A stretch of DNA of 64,000 nt, taken from assembly GCF_900091655.1 (NCBI RefSeq), contig NZ_LT594621.1:682001-746000 (forward strand), given 5' to 3'. This stretch comes from Culturomica massiliensis (GTDB lineage: Bacteria > Bacteroidota > Bacteroidia > Bacteroidales > Marinifilaceae). Made by a program: the position numbers and the translations under genes. The notes beneath the pieces were generated by a model, which ran no database searches, was not told where the DNA came from, and saw only the letters and a program-made list of their open reading frames with translations. Below are positions 61,001 to 64,000 of the stretch, piece by piece. Numbering within the stretch: the first letter of the stretch is position 1; each line of letters starts with the position of its first letter.

Positions 61001-61220
61001 GACGGCTGGCGATCAGAATCGTTTGGAAGGCTTGCGTGCGGCTTTACCGGGAGCTTTGGTCACCTTGTATACTTATCTTCCTTTTATCGGTCTGACGTCG
61101 GTTACCGATCCTTCGGGCCGGAAACAGATGTATGGTTATGATTCCTGCGGACGTTTGTTATCGGTGAAAGACGAGGACGGGAATATTGTGGAACAATATG
61201 AATACCATTTAAAAGAATAG
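58065..61220 (+). CDS. Large secreted RHS/YD-repeat-associated protein
   Basis: A 1051-residue protein with a signal peptide (about 1-20, RGYGQQ). The first third is a beta-rich module with YPVSYSTGIPEISVPLYTVKLRELSLPLSLSYHAGGIKV and GNTGLGWSLVAGGVISR, the SpvB-like opening of Bacteroidetes RHS proteins. A low-complexity Pro/Asp/Lys linker (PERPKDPKDPKDPTDPGDPG) lies near residue 785. It closes with the YD-type GLTSVTDPSGRKQMYGYDSCGRLLSVKDEDGNIVEQYEYH. It stops short of an RHS core and lacks a toxin tail. The next gene supplies these, so the two probably form one surface or secreted assembly. No type IX sorting domain noticed. Confidence 0.82.
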   Translation: MKTLGLFTCAMLLFCRGYGQQLNQLYDLPKIQQDNLSLPTPEPAQLIRYVDYPVSYSTGIPEISVPLYTVKLRELSLPLSLSYHAGGIKVEDVSGNTGLGWSLVAGGVISRVVNNQPDDTRSFDLRDQIGIINRQEHTYLKQVLRHEKEAGYDRYYYNFPGGSGSFIYDVNTKQITEIPVTDNKIEVLSVPSAVYSKFNFKITTPDGTAYYFTETEGIGKRNPVATSMTNLYVNTDYRTTSSWYLTKIETFNKTETIEFVYRNVGQWSRSLPVNTISGSASAALGDVPVGDYSPDILGWSSVEYFDCKVLSEIRYKGGKVVFTHMQDRTDNGLKARLSRMDVYAGSVLRQYAVFQNQNSYFGDGRLRLAGVTVYGSDGSVADRYGFKYIDESVTISSRFAQDFFGYYTASKTQNLTFLNTGSVRIPGKYDYSFSDAERYSLKRITNATGGYTEFVYEANQHDEPVIGPVSIGVRIKEIGQYESDGTLLRKRSFNYYDSFTSIDFTKVNASCFLTQSGIKSVGTIFERVMVSQSNSYSSGSVLPGLSLENARVYYGRVSELTTGAGSGDTIRTDYEYNPRYGRNHFVYAGWPYVPSYPLGGEEAQRYLGNGFGCSLASQCAPYKLQFIPGYFLESNWAYDKLIRRTMYKKENGIFKPVEIETHEYEKFDLKELQVGLYVQGIVYTIQDRTNGQYSEDFKSVNDFFYFDVNLYNGYCKLKSTTKKQIFGSDTLRERWDYAYYSGSPQENPGIPIAETDPFANYTPFVPEEPEEPGIDRPLHPVNPERPKDPKDPKDPTDPGDPGTSLLMSVRSAGSIDRPLIPDTIQLADIGNSALLRSESYTCNGKTYKREYTYATDFYLIGAHNLSALKEEKFSIDGVKKAAVNYTYTQVTCGGKTITVPSTVYRQVEDVETDRKTVTAYDVNGCPASMTRTGEPVTCYLWSYNGLYPVAEIKNASYPAVVSAMGGAAVVNAMAVAAEPTAGDQNRLEGLRAALPGALVTLYTYLPFIGLTSVTDPSGRKQMYGYDSCGRLLSVKDEDGNIVEQYEYHLKE
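60418..60472 (+). repeat. 9-bp GATCCGAAA microrepeat encoding a Pro-Lys-Asp linker
   Basis: Tandem GATCCGAAA units degenerate into GATCCGACC, GATCCCGGC and GATCCGGGA and encode the low-complexity DPK/DPT/DPG stretch inside the RHS protein; potentially length-variable. Confidence 0.75.
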
Positions 61221-61289
61221 GGGATTGCCTTCACAGGGGAGAACTTTTTTGAGATTATCGGAATTTTTTTCATTTAAAATTTTGTCGTT

Positions 61290-63278
61290 ATGAAAATCGT
61301 TTTTTTTCTGTTTTTTTTGTTTCGGGGCTTTTGGGTGCTGGCTCAAACCGATCTTGAGCCTCTTCCGTTGCATACGATAACGCCTTCTGCCGATCGCAAT
61401 TATACGATCCGTTATCGTCCGCATTTTGGGGTAACTTTTGTAAATCATCGTTTGGGTTTGTCGGGATCGGAAGCGACGATCAGCTATTTCGACGGGTTGG
61501 GGCGTTGTGTGCAGGTGGTGGAATCCGGAGCGAATCCGGGCCGTCAGGATTTGATTACACCCGTTTCACCTGATTTCTACGGGCGTGAAGAGGTAAAATC
61601 CTATCTTCCTTATGCAGGCGGTACGGATAAGGGGATTTACAATATCGGTGCACAATTGGCGCAAAACAACTATTATGGTGGACTATACGGTTCTTCGGGC
61701 GGTAATGCTTACGCGTACAGTGAGCGCCGTTACGAGGAATCGGGTGCCGGTCGTTTGCTGGAAAGCAGTCGGCCCGGAGCACCCTACCGCTTGTCCGGCG
61801 GGCATACGGTTCGTTACAATTATAGCTTGAACAGCGGAAATGAGGTCCGCCGGTATGTTTATGCTAACGGCAGTGTGAGTAGCCCGGGGTATTTTGCTGC
61901 CGGCACATTGTATCGTCAGGAAATATCCGGAGAAGATAACCGCCGTCGCATCGTATTTACCAATTTTCGGGGCGATGCGGTACTGGAGCGCTGTTATGCT
62001 TCTTCCGGGGAAGCTTTGGATACCTATTACGTTTATGATGTGCTGGATCGTCTGGTTTGTGTGATTCCGCCGATGCTCGGAGGTAGTGCCGTAATCTCTT
62101 CTGCTTCTTTATCGGCCTATTGTTACCGCTATAATTACGATAAGCGGGGAAATATTACGGAGCGTATGCTTCCCGGAGTCGTAACGGAAAAGATCGGTTA
62201 TAATGCCGCCGGACTTCCTGTGAGCCGTGATCAGGGAGACCGGCATTTTATGCTGAGTTATGATAACCATAACCGTCTGTTACAAGAGTCGTACCGTTAC
62301 GGCAGCGGTAGCAGTATTGTACTGACGGAGCGTTGTTACGACAGTTATCCCCCGGTGAATGGATTGGGGTTTGTGGCTGCTACAGGCTATGCTTCGGCTT
62401 ATGACAGTCGTGTGGTGGGTTTACAGACATATGAGAAAGAGCGGATACTGGCCGGTAACAGTGTCTCGGAACCGGGGCTTTCGGGACGTTATATCGAGCG
62501 TTGTTTTTATTACGATAGTAAAGGACGTTTGATACAGCGTGTTGAGAAAAACCATTTGGGCGGAGTGAGCCGTTATCATTATGCCTATGATTTTGTGGGT
62601 AATGTGACCTCGGAATGTGAAACTCATACCGTCGGAGGTGTTACCACAAATTTGGAGAAAGTCAATAACTATGACCATGTAAGTCGTTTGCTTTGTTGCA
62701 AGGTATACCTGAACGGAGTATATAAAGGCAAGGTGGATTATGAATACGACGCATTGGGTCGATTGTCTGTCCGCCGTTACGGGGAGAATGCGGCGACGGA
62801 AACCCTGTCATACGATATACGCGGGCGTTTGACGGAACAGGGTTCTTCTTTTTTCCGTTTGGGATTGCGGTATGAGAATGCACAGAAAGGGCCGGGACTT
62901 TATGGGGGAGATATTTCGGAATGGAGTTGCCGTTACGGTAGCAAAGCGGAACAGTTGTATACGTTTTCTTATGACGGAGCCGGCCGATTTACCGGAGGTA
63001 ACCATTACGAAAACGGTGTTTTGGTAAATAAATATGTGGAGCAGGGGATCGGTTATGATAAAAACGGCAATATATTATCATTGAAGCGTTACAGCAACGG
63101 TGTTCTGGTAGACAATCTGGTCTATAGCTACAACGGTAACAGCTTGTCCGGTCTGACGGAATCGGCCGTGGTCGCTTCGGGCGATATTTACGAGCGTAAG
63201 AATGTATCCGGCGGCAGCTATGACTACGACATTTATGGTAACCTGTCAAAAGACAGTCGAAAAAATTTGAATTGTTGA
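61290..63278 (+). CDS. RHS-repeat protein (DUF6443-like N-terminus), 5' part before a frameshift
   Basis: A 662-codon frame starting with a signal peptide (FFLFFLFRGFWVLAQ), then the N-terminal module typical of Bacteroidetes RHS proteins (NYTIRYRPHFG, SYFDGLGRCVQVVESG, DFYGREEVKSYLPYA). Many YD/RHS repeats follow (YVYDVLDRLVCVIPP, YNYDKRGNITERMLPG, YEYDALGRLSVRRYG, YDIYGNLSKDS). It ends abruptly at TGA 63276-63278 in the middle of a conserved block. The expected continuation (EYNLLNLLHNVRKG and onward) is in the +1 frame. Deleting one T at about 63272-63273 would restore L-N-V-E-Y-N-L-L. So this is the first part of a longer gene, broken by a one-base insertion or mis-sequenced. Confidence 0.85.
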   Translation: MKIVFFLFFLFRGFWVLAQTDLEPLPLHTITPSADRNYTIRYRPHFGVTFVNHRLGLSGSEATISYFDGLGRCVQVVESGANPGRQDLITPVSPDFYGREEVKSYLPYAGGTDKGIYNIGAQLAQNNYYGGLYGSSGGNAYAYSERRYEESGAGRLLESSRPGAPYRLSGGHTVRYNYSLNSGNEVRRYVYANGSVSSPGYFAAGTLYRQEISGEDNRRRIVFTNFRGDAVLERCYASSGEALDTYYVYDVLDRLVCVIPPMLGGSAVISSASLSAYCYRYNYDKRGNITERMLPGVVTEKIGYNAAGLPVSRDQGDRHFMLSYDNHNRLLQESYRYGSGSSIVLTERCYDSYPPVNGLGFVAATGYASAYDSRVVGLQTYEKERILAGNSVSEPGLSGRYIERCFYYDSKGRLIQRVEKNHLGGVSRYHYAYDFVGNVTSECETHTVGGVTTNLEKVNNYDHVSRLLCCKVYLNGVYKGKVDYEYDALGRLSVRRYGENAATETLSYDIRGRLTEQGSSFFRLGLRYENAQKGPGLYGGDISEWSCRYGSKAEQLYTFSYDGAGRFTGGNHYENGVLVNKYVEQGIGYDKNGNILSLKRYSNGVLVDNLVYSYNGNSLSGLTESAVVASGDIYERKNVSGGSYDYDIYGNLSKDSRKNLNC

Positions 63279-64000
63279 ATACAATCTTTTAAATTTGTTA
63301 CACAATGTCAGGAAAGGTAGTACGACTATAGCTGGTTATAAATACGGTTACCGAGGGGGTAAGTTAAAGGTATGGAGTAGTGACTGCAACGGTTATGCTT
63401 ATGTGGGAAACCTGGTTTACCGGGTTACGGGTAGTTCTTTTGTTTTTGAAAGCGGTCTTTTCGGTGAGGGAGTGGTGAGCGGCAGCAGTATCTGTTATCA
63501 TCTGAAAGATCATCTGGGCAGTATCCGCGCAATTGTCGACGGCAGCGGCCGTTTACTGGAAGAGAACGATTATTATGCCTTCGGTCACCGGCATCCCCGC
63601 AGCGAACACGCACAGTCTTCCGCAAACCGTTTTAAATACAACGGCAAGGAATTACAGACGGTCGGTGGCCTGGGTTATCTGGACTACGGCGCCCGCATGT
63701 ACGACCAATCCTTAGGGCGGTGGTTTACGACGGACCCCTTGTCTGAAAAGTATTACGGTTTGAGTCCGTATGTGTATTGTGGGAATAATCCGTTAAATAT
63801 GATTGACCCGGATGGGAGAGCGGCAAGTCCGTATTATGATAGTGATGGATTTTTTTTAGGGACAGATGAGGAAGGATTTAGTGGAACAGTACGTATTGTC
63901 ACAGGCCGAACAGCCGCTTCTAAGAGTAAGGAACGACTTAGTCCTCAGAATAGTAAGCCTTTGGAAAAGGTTTCTCTTTCGGCTAAATCCTATTCCCGTA
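63277..64000 (+). CDS. RHS core and start of variable C-terminus (frameshifted continuation, runs off window)
   Basis: Open in frame from GAATACAAT at 63277 to the end of the window. It encodes YNLLNLLHNVRKG, then KDHLGSIRAIVDGSGRLLEENDYYAFGHRHP, FKYNGKELQ, LDYGARMYDQSLGRWFTTDPLSEKYYG and SPYVYCGNNPLNMIDPDG, which is the RHS-repeat-associated core. After the DPDG boundary a divergent tail begins (YDSDGFFLGTDEEGFSGTVRIVTG). In polymorphic RHS systems this is where the toxin domain sits, followed by an immunity gene; both would lie beyond position 64000. There is no start codon of its own, so it belongs to the gene beginning at 61290. Confidence 0.85.

Overview
The window looks like a chromosomal segment of a Bacteroidales bacterium. 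Evidence: a SusC/SusD pair, lipoproteins with Bacteroidetes-style lipoboxes, several promoters of the TTTG-N19/20-TAnnTTTG type, almost no Shine-Dalgarno sequences, and homologues of type IX secretion parts (PorW/SprE and PorE). An Odoribacter/Butyricimonas-like genus is a guess from overall gene character, not demonstrated. No rRNA, tRNA or CRISPR array was seen.

Layout. 0-2.3 kb: thiol-disulfide-like lipoprotein, a tiny membrane protein, an unknown gene and a bactofilin. 2.3-3.1 kb: four ~104-bp tandem repeats plus a 15-bp inverted repeat. 3.1-7.9 kb: SusC/SusD pair closed by a strong terminator. 8-11.3 kb: aroC, a small conserved protein, a YgjP-type metallopeptidase and a convergent lipoprotein. 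11.4-20.5 kb: Mrp/ApbC, PorW-like, TsaE, alanine dehydrogenase and PorE-like genes. 20.5-22.8 kb (minus): a RelA/SpoT enzyme with a degenerate hydrolase site. 22.9-27.3 kb: a 1464-residue secreted protein of unknown function. 27.5-30.2 kb: nth, lipA, lipB. 30.3-36.9 kb: GH20 hexosaminidase, cutC, a peptide deformylase with a signal-like N-terminus, a single-chain aconitase-family dehydratase with an altered active-site loop, and an alpha/beta hydrolase. 37.1-40.3 kb: MarR, pepD, free-methionine-sulfoxide reductase, TPR protein.

40.4-47.5 kb is an AT-rich mosaic island unlike its surroundings. It holds remnants of a C39-peptidase ABC exporter and its adaptor on the minus strand, a 96-bp TonB-receptor scrap, the tail of a mobilization relaxase, a membrane-tethered TPR/HTH regulator, a lipoprotein with an internal amber codon, an intact TonB-dependent receptor, and a truncated amber-interrupted C39 peptidase domain. 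The lipoprotein and receptor genes share a ~215-bp duplicated promoter and signal-peptide region. This is the best candidate for an uncommon system: a peptide export/uptake cassette, partly decayed.

47.6-57.7 kb: OmpA-family protein (minus); a TetR-controlled RND efflux operon (TetR, adaptor, pump, outer-membrane channel) with an inverted repeat inside the promoter; and a patatin fused to an outer-membrane barrel. 58-64 kb: two large RHS/YD-repeat proteins. The second is split by an apparent one-base frameshift and runs off the window with the start of a variable C-terminal (possible toxin) region.

A recurring oddity is a family of GATTTAC/GATTTAT-rich spacers after many genes. In three cases these supply the last codons and the stop. 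Some contain copies of a small hairpin element.
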